From Xanthobacter sp. NM-59 (GTDB lineage: Bacteria; Pseudomonadota; Alphaproteobacteria; Rhizobiales; Xanthobacteraceae), in contig NZ_JACBFQ010000001.1 of assembly GCF_021401125.1 (NCBI RefSeq), forward strand, positions 992,001 through 1,056,000: a DNA stretch of 64,000 bases, in the 5' to 3' direction. Numbering within the stretch: the first letter of the stretch is position 1; the number at the start of each line of letters is the position of its first letter. Below, piece by piece: positions 8,238 through 16,315 of this stretch. The notes under the pieces are model-generated. The model had not been told where the DNA came from. It made no database searches and saw only the letters and a program-made list of their open reading frames with translations. Position numbers and translations under genes: made by a program.

Positions 8238-9614
8238 TCACCCCTGCAGCAGGGCTTCCACGCCGGCCGCGATGGAAAGAAGCGCGCCATCCTGCCCACC
8301 GGCCGCGGCCAGCATCAGCCCCACCGGGGCGCCGGCATTCCCCGACAGCGGCAGGGAGATGGCACAGCCATCCATCATGTTGATGAGGGTGGGGTTGCGC
8401 AGCGCCGCGAGGTTCGCCTTGCCATAGGCGGCATCATCGCTGGCCAGGTCCGCGATGCGCGGCGGCAGCATGGGAGCGGTCGGCATCACCAGCGCATCAT
8501 AGGGCGCAAGGCGGGCCGTGGCCTGCTGCACCAGCGCATTGCGGGCCTCGACCAGATCCAGGTAATCCGCCGCGGACTGCTCGGTCCCGCGCCGGATGCG
8601 CACGGACACGCGCGGATCATAAACGTCACCCTTTTCTTCCAGCAGCTTGCGGTGCACCGCATAGCTCTCCGCGGCCGTGAAGCCGCCCTTCGCGTTCATC
8701 GGCGCGATGTCCGCAAATTCGGGGAAAGCCTCCTGGCTCACCACCGCCCCCGCCTGCGAAAGACGCGACAGGGCCGCCTCGAAGACCATAGCCACTTCCG
8801 GCTCGAGCCCGTCGAGGGCCACCGTGGTCGGCACGAGAAGGCGCAGGCCCTTCAGCGGGCGTGCCGCCAGCGCAGCTTCGCCGACGCCCGAGAGGATGGC
8901 ATCGAGCGCCGCGCAGCACGCGACGGAACGCGCCAGCGGGCCCACGCTGTCCAGGGTTCCCGACAGGGGAAAGGCACCCGCGCGCGGCACGCGGCGGGCC
9001 GTGGGCTTGAAGCCGGTGATGCCGCAGAAAGCCGCCGGGATGCGGCAGGAGCCGCCGGTATCGGTGCCCAGCGCGGCATGGGCCATGCCATCGGCCACCG
9101 CCACCGCGCCACCGGAGGAGGAGCCACCGGACACACGGCCCACGGCACGCTCGAACGGCGCGCGCGGATCACCATAATGGGGGTTCATGCCGAGGCCGGA
9201 ATAGGCGAACTCGGTCATGGTGTTCCGGCCGATGATGACGAATCCGGCTTGGCGCAGCCGCGCCACGGCAGGGGCATCACGGGTCGCGGCGGGGGCATCC
9301 GCCAACACGCGCGAGCCGGCGGCGGTCACCTGCCCGGCCACGTCGAACAGGTCCTTCACCGAGATGGGGATGCCCGCGAAGGGCGAGGTCGCCGCGCCCG
9401 CCTGGCGCAGGGCGTCCTGGGCCTCGGCCGCCGCCAGCGCCGCTTCGGCATCAACGGAAACGAAGGCGCGCGCGCCCTCCCCGCCGGGGTCGCGGATCTG
9501 CTCGAGGCAAGCCTCGGTCAGCGCGCGGGATGTGGTGCGGCCCGCGGCGAGATCGGCTGCGAGCTCGGAAAGGGTAGGGTGAGGGGAGGCGATGAGGGGC
9601 AGAGCGGACGACAT
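8238..9614 (-). CDS. amidase (amidase-signature family)
   Basis: A 458-residue amidase-signature enzyme with the catalytic triad visible: Lys in GIPISVKDLFDVAG, cis-Ser in SGGSSSGGA, and nucleophilic Ser in GTDTGGSCRIPA. It hydrolyses an amide or lactam C-N bond and is probably cytoplasmic, as no signal peptide is seen. It is the last gene of the minus-strand operon flavin reductase - monooxygenase - cupin - amidase. A ring-hydroxylated N-heterocycle opening as a lactam, or release of ammonia from an aromatic amide, would make sense there (inference). The substrate cannot be fixed from sequence. Confidence 0.88.
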   Translation of the reverse strand: MSSALPLIASPHPTLSELAADLAAGRTTSRALTEACLEQIRDPGGEGARAFVSVDAEAALAAAEAQDALRQAGAATSPFAGIPISVKDLFDVAGQVTAAGSRVLADAPAATRDAPAVARLRQAGFVIIGRNTMTEFAYSGLGMNPHYGDPRAPFERAVGRVSGGSSSGGAVAVADGMAHAALGTDTGGSCRIPAAFCGITGFKPTARRVPRAGAFPLSGTLDSVGPLARSVACCAALDAILSGVGEAALAARPLKGLRLLVPTTVALDGLEPEVAMVFEAALSRLSQAGAVVSQEAFPEFADIAPMNAKGGFTAAESYAVHRKLLEEKGDVYDPRVSVRIRRGTEQSAADYLDLVEARNALVQQATARLAPYDALVMPTAPMLPPRIADLASDDAAYGKANLAALRNPTLINMMDGCAISLPLSGNAGAPVGLMLAAAGGQDGALLSIAAGVEALLQG

Positions 9615-9710
9615 GGAGCTACCAGAATTGCACGTGCCAGAAATGACGCTGCCAAAAGCAGAAAACCCGCCCCGTCAGGGACACGGGGCGGGCGCATCGG
9701 GCGAAACGGT

Positions 9711-10091
9711 TCAGACCGGATCGTAATAATGGATTTCGAGCAGCATGCAGCCCTTTTCGGACTTGAAGGGCCCGTGGAAGGCTCCCGGAGGCCTCACCGC
9801 ATAGGTGAAGGGCTGGAAGGATTCCCCACCCTCCCCCTTGTCGTCATTGCCCACGGTCAGGTCGCCGGAGAAGAGGAACACCTCTTCCCAATAGTCATGC
9901 ACGAAGGGCTTGGTGGTGAAGATGCCGGGAGAGAAGCGCAGGATGCGCGTGCGCGAGCCCTGCTTGTTCTTCTCGTCCAGCACACCGGAAAGGATCTTCT
10001 GCTGGATACCGGGAGGATAGCCGGGAGGCACCTCCCAGCCGGTGGAAAGATCGACGGTCTTGAACTCGTCGTGGATCTTGTTGATGGCCAT
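9711..10091 (-). CDS. small cupin-domain protein
   Basis: A single-domain cupin of 126 residues. Cupin motif 1 is partly visible as VHDYWEEVFLFSGDLTVG and motif 2 as PPGAFHGPF, giving possible metal ligands His, Glu and His. Small cupins of this kind act as dioxygenases, isomerases or ligand sensors. It lies 36 bp downstream of the HpaB-like gene and 96 bp upstream of the amidase in the same direction, so it is likely an enzyme or accessory factor of the same pathway. Exact role unknown. Confidence 0.8.
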   Translation of the reverse strand: MAINKIHDEFKTVDLSTGWEVPPGYPPGIQQKILSGVLDEKNKQGSRTRILRFSPGIFTTKPFVHDYWEEVFLFSGDLTVGNDDKGEGGESFQPFTYAVRPPGAFHGPFKSEKGCMLLEIHYYDPV

Positions 10092-10127
10092 TCGGGGCAG
10101 TCCTTGATGTGAAATCCTTGGGCGCGC

Positions 10128-11612
10128 TCACTCGGCCGCTTGGGCCGTCGCGGCGGGCACTTCGTCGGCGAGGTCGTAGCTGGAGAGCATGCGGTTCACG
10201 AGATCGCCGGCCTTGTTCCAGTCATATGTGCGGAAGGAGTGGTTCTTCACCACGAAGCTCGCGCCGGCATAGAACATCTCATACTGCGCATGGCGCGAGG
10301 CGAACTCGGAGCCCACCGCGTCCCACGCCAGCTTGAAGAACTTCACGCGCTCGTCGGCGCTGGCGGCGGGCGACTGCTGGGTCTTGCGGATGAGGGCCGC
10401 CAGCTCCGGATTTTCGTAATCGTGCACCGAGGACGGCAGCATGATGAGGCCGCCGCCGGCCAGCTCCCGCAGGGTGGCGATGAGCTTGCCATAAAGCTGC
10501 TGCGCCATGGTCTGCGCGGCATAAAGGGTGTGCCGGTCGGGGATGAAATAGGGGCCATAGGTGGTGCCCTTGGCCTCCATGGCCGCCACGAAGGCGTCCA
10601 CCATGCCCACCTCGGCGGCGAGCTGGCCCAGGGTCTCGCGCACCTGAGGGAAGTTGATGATGCCATTCACCTCGGCGATGCGCCGGGCAAGGCCCGCCAG
10701 GAAGCGCACCTTCACCGAAAGGCGGATCTGCGCCTGGTAGTTCTGGTAGACATGCGCCGGGGTGGCGTGGAACTGCTTGCCCACCATGGCGATGTCATCG
10801 ACGATGAAGATCCGGTCCCACGGCACCTTCACGTCGTCGAAGTACAGCACCGCGTCGTTCTCGTCGAAGCGGCTGGCCAGGGGATTGTCGAAGACCGACG
10901 GCGCGGCCGCCTCATAGGACTTGCGCGAGAGCACCTTCAGGCCCTTCGCATTCATGGGAATGGCGAAGGAGAGGGCATATTTCTCGTCGCCCGGCTGCAG
11001 CGGCTGGATGCAGGTGACGAACACCTCGTTCGCCATAATGCCGCCGGTGGCCAGCATCTTGGCCCCGCGCACGGTAATGCCTTCCGCATCGCGGTCCACG
11101 ATGGCCGCGGACAGGAACGGATCGGCCTGCTCGGCCGCGCCCTTGGAGCGGTCGGCCTGGGGATTGATGATGACGTAGGTGAGGTAGAGGTCGTTGTCGC
11201 GGGCGTAGCGGTAATAGTCCGCCAGCGCATTGGCGCGGGCCTTGTCATAGGCCTCGAACTGGTCGAGCCCCATATACATGCCGGCGATGCAGGAGGCGAC
11301 GTGGTCCGGCGCGCGGCCGAGGAAGCCGCCATGCAGCTCGGTCCAGGCTTCCAGGCCCTTGCGGCGGGTCACCAGGTCCTCATAGCTGTGGGGCAGCTGC
11401 CAGATGCGGTTGGCGCGGGTGCCGGTCTCGGTGGCGAAGGTCATCAGCTCCGCGTTTTCCGGGGCGCTGTGAAAGTCGAACATCTTGGCGACCGAGGCCA
11501 CCGCCCGCTCATAGCCGGGGTGGGTGGTCACGTCCTTCACCAGCTTGCCGTCGAGGAAGACCTCGCGGCCGTCCTGAAGGCTGGCGGTGTGCTGGGCTCC
11601 GTTCTTGATCAT
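10128..11612 (-). CDS. HpaB-like FADH2-dependent monooxygenase, oxygenase component
   Basis: A 494-residue member of the 4-hydroxyphenylacetate 3-monooxygenase (HpaB)/pyrrole-2-carboxylate monooxygenase family. Typical stretches are THPGYERAVASVAKMFD near the N terminus, ITVRGAKMLATGG in the middle and FDDVKVPWDRIF. It uses FADH2 supplied by the flavin reductase encoded immediately upstream (33-bp gap) to hydroxylate an aromatic or heteroaromatic substrate with O2. Co-transcription with an amidase and control linked to an ABC importer argue for a nitrogen-containing aromatic rather than 4-hydroxyphenylacetate itself; no ring-cleavage (hpa) genes are present. That substrate idea is inference. 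Confidence 0.87.
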   Translation of the reverse strand: MIKNGAQHTASLQDGREVFLDGKLVKDVTTHPGYERAVASVAKMFDFHSAPENAELMTFATETGTRANRIWQLPHSYEDLVTRRKGLEAWTELHGGFLGRAPDHVASCIAGMYMGLDQFEAYDKARANALADYYRYARDNDLYLTYVIINPQADRSKGAAEQADPFLSAAIVDRDAEGITVRGAKMLATGGIMANEVFVTCIQPLQPGDEKYALSFAIPMNAKGLKVLSRKSYEAAAPSVFDNPLASRFDENDAVLYFDDVKVPWDRIFIVDDIAMVGKQFHATPAHVYQNYQAQIRLSVKVRFLAGLARRIAEVNGIINFPQVRETLGQLAAEVGMVDAFVAAMEAKGTTYGPYFIPDRHTLYAAQTMAQQLYGKLIATLRELAGGGLIMLPSSVHDYENPELAALIRKTQQSPAASADERVKFFKLAWDAVGSEFASRHAQYEMFYAGASFVVKNHSFRTYDWNKAGDLVNRMLSSYDLADEVPAATAQAAE

Positions 11613-11645
11613 CTGGAAGGTCCTTCGATGTTGGCCGCGGTCGCT

Positions 11646-12161
11646 TCAGCGCTGCGGCATGTCGGTGGACGCAAGCGCATGATAGCGCCCGCGAAAGAAG
11701 ATGAGAGGGGCCTCGGTGCTGGGGGCTGACACGCGCAGCACGCGGGCAATGAAAATCTCGTGGTCGCCACCCTCATGGACGGCGTAGGGCGCGCATTCCA
11801 GGTGTGCGAGCGCACCCTTCAGCAGGGGCACGTCATGGGCGCCGAGATGGTGGTCCACCGCGCTCCACTTGTCCTCCAGGGCACGGGCGAAGCGGTCGGA
11901 CAGCTCGCGCTGGTCCGCGCCCAGGATGTTGATGCCGAACCCGCGCGCCTCGCGCATGGCCGGCAGCGACAAGGCGCGCCGGTCCACGGAAAACAGGACA
12001 AGGGGTGGATCGAGGGAGACCGAGTTGAACGAACTCATGGTCATGCCGATGCGCGTGCCGTCGGCGGCGCTGGCGGTCACCACCGCGACACCGGTGGCGA
12101 ACTGGCCCAGCACCTGGCGAAAGGTGCGCGAATCCAGAGGAGGAAAGTCGGTTTGCGACAT
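11646..12161 (-). CDS. flavin reductase (HpaC-like), reductase component of the monooxygenase
   Basis: A 171-residue flavin-reductase-like FMN-binding-split protein: FRQVLGQFATGVAVVTA, GMTMSSFNSVSLDPPLVLFS and GINILGADQRELSDRFA are the family hallmarks. It reduces FAD or FMN with NAD(P)H for the HpaB-like oxygenase. It is the promoter-proximal gene of the minus-strand catabolic operon; the perfect palindrome at 12189-12207 lies 28 bp upstream of its start, a position suited to an operator. Confidence 0.88.
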   Translation of the reverse strand: MSQTDFPPLDSRTFRQVLGQFATGVAVVTASAADGTRIGMTMSSFNSVSLDPPLVLFSVDRRALSLPAMREARGFGINILGADQRELSDRFARALEDKWSAVDHHLGAHDVPLLKGALAHLECAPYAVHEGGDHEIFIARVLRVSAPSTEAPLIFFRGRYHALASTDMPQR

Positions 12162-12188
12162 CTCAGGCTCGCTGGAAGGATTGGTTAT

Positions 12189-12207
12189 TAGCTTTGTAAC
12201 AAAGCTA
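12189..12207. promoter_or_regulatory. perfect palindromic operator in front of the monooxygenase operon
   Basis: TAGCTTTGTAACAAAGCTA is an inverted repeat of two 9-bp arms around one base. It lies between the divergent flavin reductase (-) and methanofuran-type kinase (+) genes, close to the former. The arm recurs at 1311-1320 upstream of the transporter operon. Size and symmetry suit a dimeric GntR/FCD repressor. Confidence 0.75.
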
Positions 12208-12379
12208 TCTCCGCAATGCTGATGACGTCAAGTGCATTCATGCCGATCCAGCCTTGCGGCTGGCGTGGAGCCGGCGCGCGAGCCGCTTCGTGCCGCAGTG
12301 CCCTCACCCGCATGCGGTCATGTTACATTCGTCCGCGACGGGCGCGAGGCCCCACCATTACCGGCGAACGGGTGCGCTC

Positions 12380-13024
12380 TTGAATCCTCCAGCCCTTCCC
12401 CCCGGTCCCCTCGTGGTCAAACTGGGCGGCAGCCTCATGCGGGGCGCGCCTCCCCGCGCGCTGCTGGCCCGCCTCGCGCCCCTGCCCGGCGTGGTGCTTG
12501 TGCCGGGAGGCGGCGTGTTCGCCGATGCGGTGCGCGAGGCCCAGGCGCTTCTCGGCTTCAGCGAAAGCGCGGCCCATCGCATGGCCATCCTCGCCATGGA
12601 GCAGACGGCCTGCCTGCTCCAGGATCTGGCCCCCACCTTGCGCCCGGCCCGCACCCTCGCCGGACTCGCCGCTGCCGGCACGGGCGCGGCCCTGTGGTTT
12701 CCGGCGGCGCTGCTGATCGGCCAGGCTGAGATTCCCGAGAGCTGGGACGTGACATCCGACAGCCTTGCCTTGTGGCTGGCGCGCCAGCTTCAGGCCCCGC
12801 GCCTGCTGCTCATAAAAGCCGAGGGCGCCGCCGTTCCGCCACCCTCGGGCACGCGCGCGGAGGATGTTTCCACCTGGAGCCGGCTTGGTCTGGTGGATCA
12901 GGCGCTTGAAGGCATGGCGCTCGGCTACGAAGGCGATATTGTGCTTGCCGCCGCGGACGATGCGTCCACCCTAGACACCGTCCTTGCCCCATTCGAAGCG
13001 GCGGGCAGGACCCACGAACCTTGA
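12380..13024 (+). CDS. amino acid kinase family protein, MfnE-like
   Basis: A small amino-acid-kinase-fold protein (214 residues from TTG at 12380; a longer version from ATG 12320 is possible). The N-terminal LVVKLGGSL and VVLVPGGGVFAD are the phosphate-binding loops of the fold. In methanogens the MfnE kinase phosphorylates 5-(aminomethyl)-3-furanmethanol phosphate during methanofuran synthesis, and the presence of MfnB four genes downstream supports that role here. It is first in a tightly packed operon, 15 bp before the flavoprotein gene. The short-start choice rests on family length and is uncertain. Confidence 0.7.
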   Translation: MNPPALPPGPLVVKLGGSLMRGAPPRALLARLAPLPGVVLVPGGGVFADAVREAQALLGFSESAAHRMAILAMEQTACLLQDLAPTLRPARTLAGLAAAGTGAALWFPAALLIGQAEIPESWDVTSDSLALWLARQLQAPRLLLIKAEGAAVPPPSGTRAEDVSTWSRLGLVDQALEGMALGYEGDIVLAAADDASTLDTVLAPFEAAGRTHEP

Positions 13025-13039
13025 AGGGCGAAGGCCCCG

Positions 13040-13612
13040 ATGAAAAAAGTGACCAATCCCCGCTGGGCGTGGGCCCTGACGGGCTCCGGCCATTTCTTCA
13101 CGGAGAGCATGGAGATCATCCGCGAATTGGGAGATGTGGATCTCTTCATTTCCGCGGCCGCCGCCGAGGTCCTGCGCATGTACCGGCAGGACAAGGAGCC
13201 GCTGCCGGACACCGTGCACATCTATCGCGACGACAGCGCCTCTTCCGCCTCGGTGGGCCGCTTCTATCATGGGGAATACCACACGCTGGTGGTCTCCCCC
13301 GCCACCTCCAACACGGTCGCGAAGGCGGTCTGCGGCATCTCTGATTCCCTGGTCACTAACTGCTTCGCCCAGGCCGGCAAGTGCCGGGTCCACTGCATCG
13401 TGTTCGCCTGCGACAGCGCGCCGGAGCTCATCACCATGGCGCCGGAAGGCCCGGTGCCGGTCTATCCGCGCCGCATCGACCTTGAGAACACGCAGAAGCT
13501 CAAGGAATTCGACGCCACCGACGTGGCCGAGAGCCTGTCCGAGCTGAGGGTGGCCATCGCCCGCCGCCGGTCGGAGCTCGCCGCCGCGGGCCTCATTTCC
13601 CCGGCGAGCTGA
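13040..13612 (+). CDS. afpA: AfpA/DmrB-like flavoprotein (dihydromethanopterin-reductase type)
   Basis: A 190-residue flavoprotein of the HFCD/Rossmann type beginning MKKVTNPRWAWALTGSGHFF. The conserved SPATSNTVAKAVCGISDSL segment is a flavin-binding loop, and several Cys (CFAQAGKCRVHC) follow. The related archaeal-type DmrB reduces dihydromethanopterin; bacterial homologues are called afpA in methylotroph methanopterin gene islands. It lies between the kinase and dihydropteroate-synthase-like genes, so a reductive step in tetrahydromethanopterin synthesis is the likely job. Confidence 0.8.
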   Translation: MKKVTNPRWAWALTGSGHFFTESMEIIRELGDVDLFISAAAAEVLRMYRQDKEPLPDTVHIYRDDSASSASVGRFYHGEYHTLVVSPATSNTVAKAVCGISDSLVTNCFAQAGKCRVHCIVFACDSAPELITMAPEGPVPVYPRRIDLENTQKLKEFDATDVAESLSELRVAIARRRSELAAAGLISPAS

Positions 13613-13615
13613 CCC

Positions 13616-15046
13616 ATGGCGGAGCGGGTCGCGCTCATCACCGGATCCCTGGCGGAACCGCGCATTGCTCGCATCGCGGAGGCGATTGCGGACGAGGCTT
13701 TGCACCCGGTGGTCATCAATATCGGCGTGAAGGTGGCGGCGCTGATGACCGCCGAAATCGTGGAACGCCGCCTGAAGCTGCCCGATGGCATCGACCGGGT
13801 GGTGATGCCCGGCCGCTTCCGGGGCGATCTCGACCGGCTGGCCGCCCATTTCGGCATCCCCTTCGCGCGCGGGCCGGAAGAGGCGGCGGACATTCCTGAT
13901 TATTTCGGCAAAGGCGGCGGCACCGCCGATCTCTCCCGGCAGGAGGTGATGCTGTTCGCGGAGATCGTGGACGCCACCCGCCTCTCGGTGGACGGCCTTT
14001 TGGAGCGCGCCCGGCGCCTGAAGGCCGACGGCGCCGACGTGATCGACCTCGGCGCCTTGCCCGACGAGCCCTTCCCCCATCTGGAAGAGAGCATCGGCGC
14101 GCTGAAGGCTGAGGGCTTCCGGGTGAGCGTCGATTCGTTCGACCTCTCCGAGCTGGCGCGGGCGACGCGGGCGGGGGCCGACTTCCTGTTGAGCCTCAAC
14201 GAGACCAATCTCGACATCGCCAAGGAAGGCCCCGCCGTGCCGGTTCTGGTGCCGGCCAAGCAGGGCGACCTTTCCTCCCTCATCCGGGCGGTGGAGGCGT
14301 GCGAGGCCATGGGCCAGCCGTTCCTGGCCGACCCTATTCTCGACCCCATCCATTTCGGCTTCACCGGCTCCATCCTGCGCTATGCGGAGCTGCGTCGGCT
14401 GAAGCCGGAAATCCCCATCCTCATGGGCATCGGCAACGTCACTGAGCTGACGGATGCCGACACCACCGGCATCAACGCCATCCTCATGGGGGTGATCTCG
14501 GAACTGCATCTCAATGCGGTGCTGGCGGTGCAGGTGAGCCCCCATTGCCGCACCGCTGTGCGCGAGTTCGACCGGGCGCGGCGGGAATTCTTCGCCGCGC
14601 GCGAGGCCCGCTCTCTGCCCCAGGGCTTCGGCGGCGGACTGATGGCGCTGCGCGATCGCAAGCCCCTCACCACCACCGCGCGGGAGGTGGAGCAGCTTGC
14701 CGCGGAAGTGACCGACCGCGCTTTTCGCATCGAGGTGAGCGAAAAGGGCATTCACGCTTATAATCGCGAGGGCCACCACGTGGCCGCCGAGCCGTTTGCC
14801 CTGTTCCCCCATCTGAAGGTGGAACATGACGGCGCCCACGCCTTTTATCTGGGCGTGGAGACCGCGCGGGCCGAGATCGCCTTCCAGCTGGGCAAGCGCT
14901 ACGCCCAGGATGAGCCCCTGCGCTGGGGCGTGGCGGGCGAGACCGGAGGCCAGGTGGACGAGGCCCACAAATTGACGTTCAAGGAAGCGGGTTCAACCCT
15001 CTCCGCCAAAAAGAATGCCGATCAGAAAGGCGAAAAAAGTGATTAG
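13616..15046 (+). CDS. dihydropteroate synthase-like protein of the methanopterin cluster (DUF6513-type N terminus)
   Basis: A 476-residue two-part protein. Residues ~1-150 form an N-terminal domain (MAERVALITGSLAEPR) and the rest a TIM-barrel resembling dihydropteroate synthase (GADVIDLGALPDEPFP, VSVDSFDLSELARA, PILMGIGNVTEL). Such proteins occur in methanopterin gene islands of methylotrophs and are needed for tetrahydromethanopterin formation; the exact reaction has not been settled to my knowledge. It begins 3 bp after the flavoprotein stop and overlaps the next gene by a few bases. Confidence 0.82.
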   Translation: MAERVALITGSLAEPRIARIAEAIADEALHPVVINIGVKVAALMTAEIVERRLKLPDGIDRVVMPGRFRGDLDRLAAHFGIPFARGPEEAADIPDYFGKGGGTADLSRQEVMLFAEIVDATRLSVDGLLERARRLKADGADVIDLGALPDEPFPHLEESIGALKAEGFRVSVDSFDLSELARATRAGADFLLSLNETNLDIAKEGPAVPVLVPAKQGDLSSLIRAVEACEAMGQPFLADPILDPIHFGFTGSILRYAELRRLKPEIPILMGIGNVTELTDADTTGINAILMGVISELHLNAVLAVQVSPHCRTAVREFDRARREFFAAREARSLPQGFGGGLMALRDRKPLTTTAREVEQLAAEVTDRAFRIEVSEKGIHAYNREGHHVAAEPFALFPHLKVEHDGAHAFYLGVETARAEIAFQLGKRYAQDEPLRWGVAGETGGQVDEAHKLTFKEAGSTLSAKKNADQKGEKSD

Positions 15047-15599
15047 GGAGACCATCGTCACCACGGCTTCGCCCACCGGCGAGCCGCATGTGGCGCCCAT
15101 GGGGGCGAGCGTGGTGGAAGGCGGCTATCTGCTGATGCCGTTCCGCCCCTCGCGCACCCTCGACAATCTCATGGCCACCCGCGCCGGCGTGCTCAATTTC
15201 ACCGACGACGCGCGCATCTTCGCCGGCTGCGTCACCGGCCGCCGCCGCGATTGGCCCACCGTGCCCGCCGGCGCCGGCGTGCGCCTTGCCGAAACGCTGG
15301 CCCACGCTGAATTCGCGGTGGAGCGGGTGGAGGACGATGCCCAGCGCCCGCGCTTCTTCTGCCGCGTGGTGCGACAGGAGAGCCACGGCCTCTTCCAGGG
15401 GCTCAACCGCGCTGTGGCGGCGTGCGTGGAGGGGGCGGTGCTGGTCTCGCGCCTCCACATGCTGCCGCTGGATCAGGTAGAGCGCGAGATGGCGCACCTC
15501 GCCATCGCCATCGAGAAGACCGCCGGCCCGGCCGAGCGCGAGGCCTGGGGCTGGCTGATGGAGGCGCTCGCCGCCCACCGCGCCAAGGAGGCCTCATGA
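15039..15599 (+). CDS. DUF447 family flavin-binding-like protein
   Basis: A protein of about 186 residues whose N terminus VIRETIVTTASPTGEPHVAPMG is the classic DUF447 opening, which favours the GTG at 15039 over the ATG at 15015. The N-terminal part resembles the split-barrel FMN-binding fold. DUF447 proteins are found in archaea and in bacteria with methanopterin-linked C1 metabolism. The gene overlaps its neighbours on both sides, indicating one translationally coupled operon. Function in cofactor synthesis is inferred from context only. Confidence 0.8.
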   Translation: MIRETIVTTASPTGEPHVAPMGASVVEGGYLLMPFRPSRTLDNLMATRAGVLNFTDDARIFAGCVTGRRRDWPTVPAGAGVRLAETLAHAEFAVERVEDDAQRPRFFCRVVRQESHGLFQGLNRAVAACVEGAVLVSRLHMLPLDQVEREMAHLAIAIEKTAGPAEREAWGWLMEALAAHRAKEAS

Positions 15600-16315
15600 G
15601 CACCCCCGGCTTCCTCGCCTCCGTGGCCAATCTCGACGAGATGGAAACGGTCCTCGCCTGCGGCGTGGACATCGTCGATCTCAAGAACCCGTCCGAAGGG
15701 GCGCTCGGCGCCTGGCCGGAGGATCGGCTGAAAGAGGCGGTTACGCGCTGGCGCGCTCATCTGCCGGGCCCGAACCTGAGCGCCACCGTGGGCGATCACC
15801 CGCTCGATGCGGCCCGCCTCGCGGCCGCCGCCGCGCGCACCGCCGCCACCGGCGTGCCCCTGGTGAAAATCGGCTTCGCCCTGCCCCGGCATGGCGCGGA
15901 AGCGGCCCTGGCGCCGTGCCTTTCCGCGCTCGCGCCCATTGCGCGGGACACGCGGCTCATCGCCGTGCTGTTCGCCGATCAGGCGCCGGATATCGAGCTC
16001 GTGCCGGCTTTCGCGGCGGCGGGGTTTGCCGGAATCATGCTCGATACGGCGGATAAAGCGGCCGGCAGCCTGCGCGCACACCTGGCTGAGGCCACCCTGG
16101 CCCGCTTCGTGGAGCTGGCCCGGCGGCACAAGCTGATGACGGGCCTCGCCGGCTCCCTGAAGCTCCCGGATGTGGCCCCTCTGGCCGCGCTCCATCCCGA
16201 TTATCTCGGCTTCCGGGGCGCCCTATGCGCCGAAGGCCGCACCGGCGCCCTCGATCCCGACCGCCTCGCTGCCGTGGCCCGGGCCCTCAGCGCCTCATGC
16301 GGGATCGCGGCATAG
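15596..16315 (+). CDS. mfnB: (5-formylfuran-3-yl)methyl phosphate synthase, MfnB
   Basis: A 239-residue TIM-barrel enzyme. The N-terminal DIVDLKNPSEGALGAW carries the catalytic Lys region of the MfnB family, and VPLVKIGFAL and the GLAGSLKLPD ending match too. MfnB condenses two glyceraldehyde-3-phosphate molecules to the furan precursor of methanofuran. The ATG overlaps the stop of the DUF447 gene (ATGA). It is the last gene of the methanopterin/methanofuran set, pointing to formaldehyde or formate metabolism through methanopterin-linked C1 carriers. Confidence 0.88.
   Translation: MSTPGFLASVANLDEMETVLACGVDIVDLKNPSEGALGAWPEDRLKEAVTRWRAHLPGPNLSATVGDHPLDAARLAAAAARTAATGVPLVKIGFALPRHGAEAALAPCLSALAPIARDTRLIAVLFADQAPDIELVPAFAAAGFAGIMLDTADKAAGSLRAHLAEATLARFVELARRHKLMTGLAGSLKLPDVAPLAALHPDYLGFRGALCAEGRTGALDPDRLAAVARALSASCGIAA

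Noticed and set aside
8160-10112. 650-codon plus-strand open frame
   Set aside because: It lies antisense to the amidase and cupin genes, which have clear motifs; its His/Arg/Gly-rich translation is typical of a high-GC antisense shadow.
12971-14968. 665-codon minus-strand open frame
   Set aside because: Antisense shadow of the methanopterin genes, with no motif of its own.
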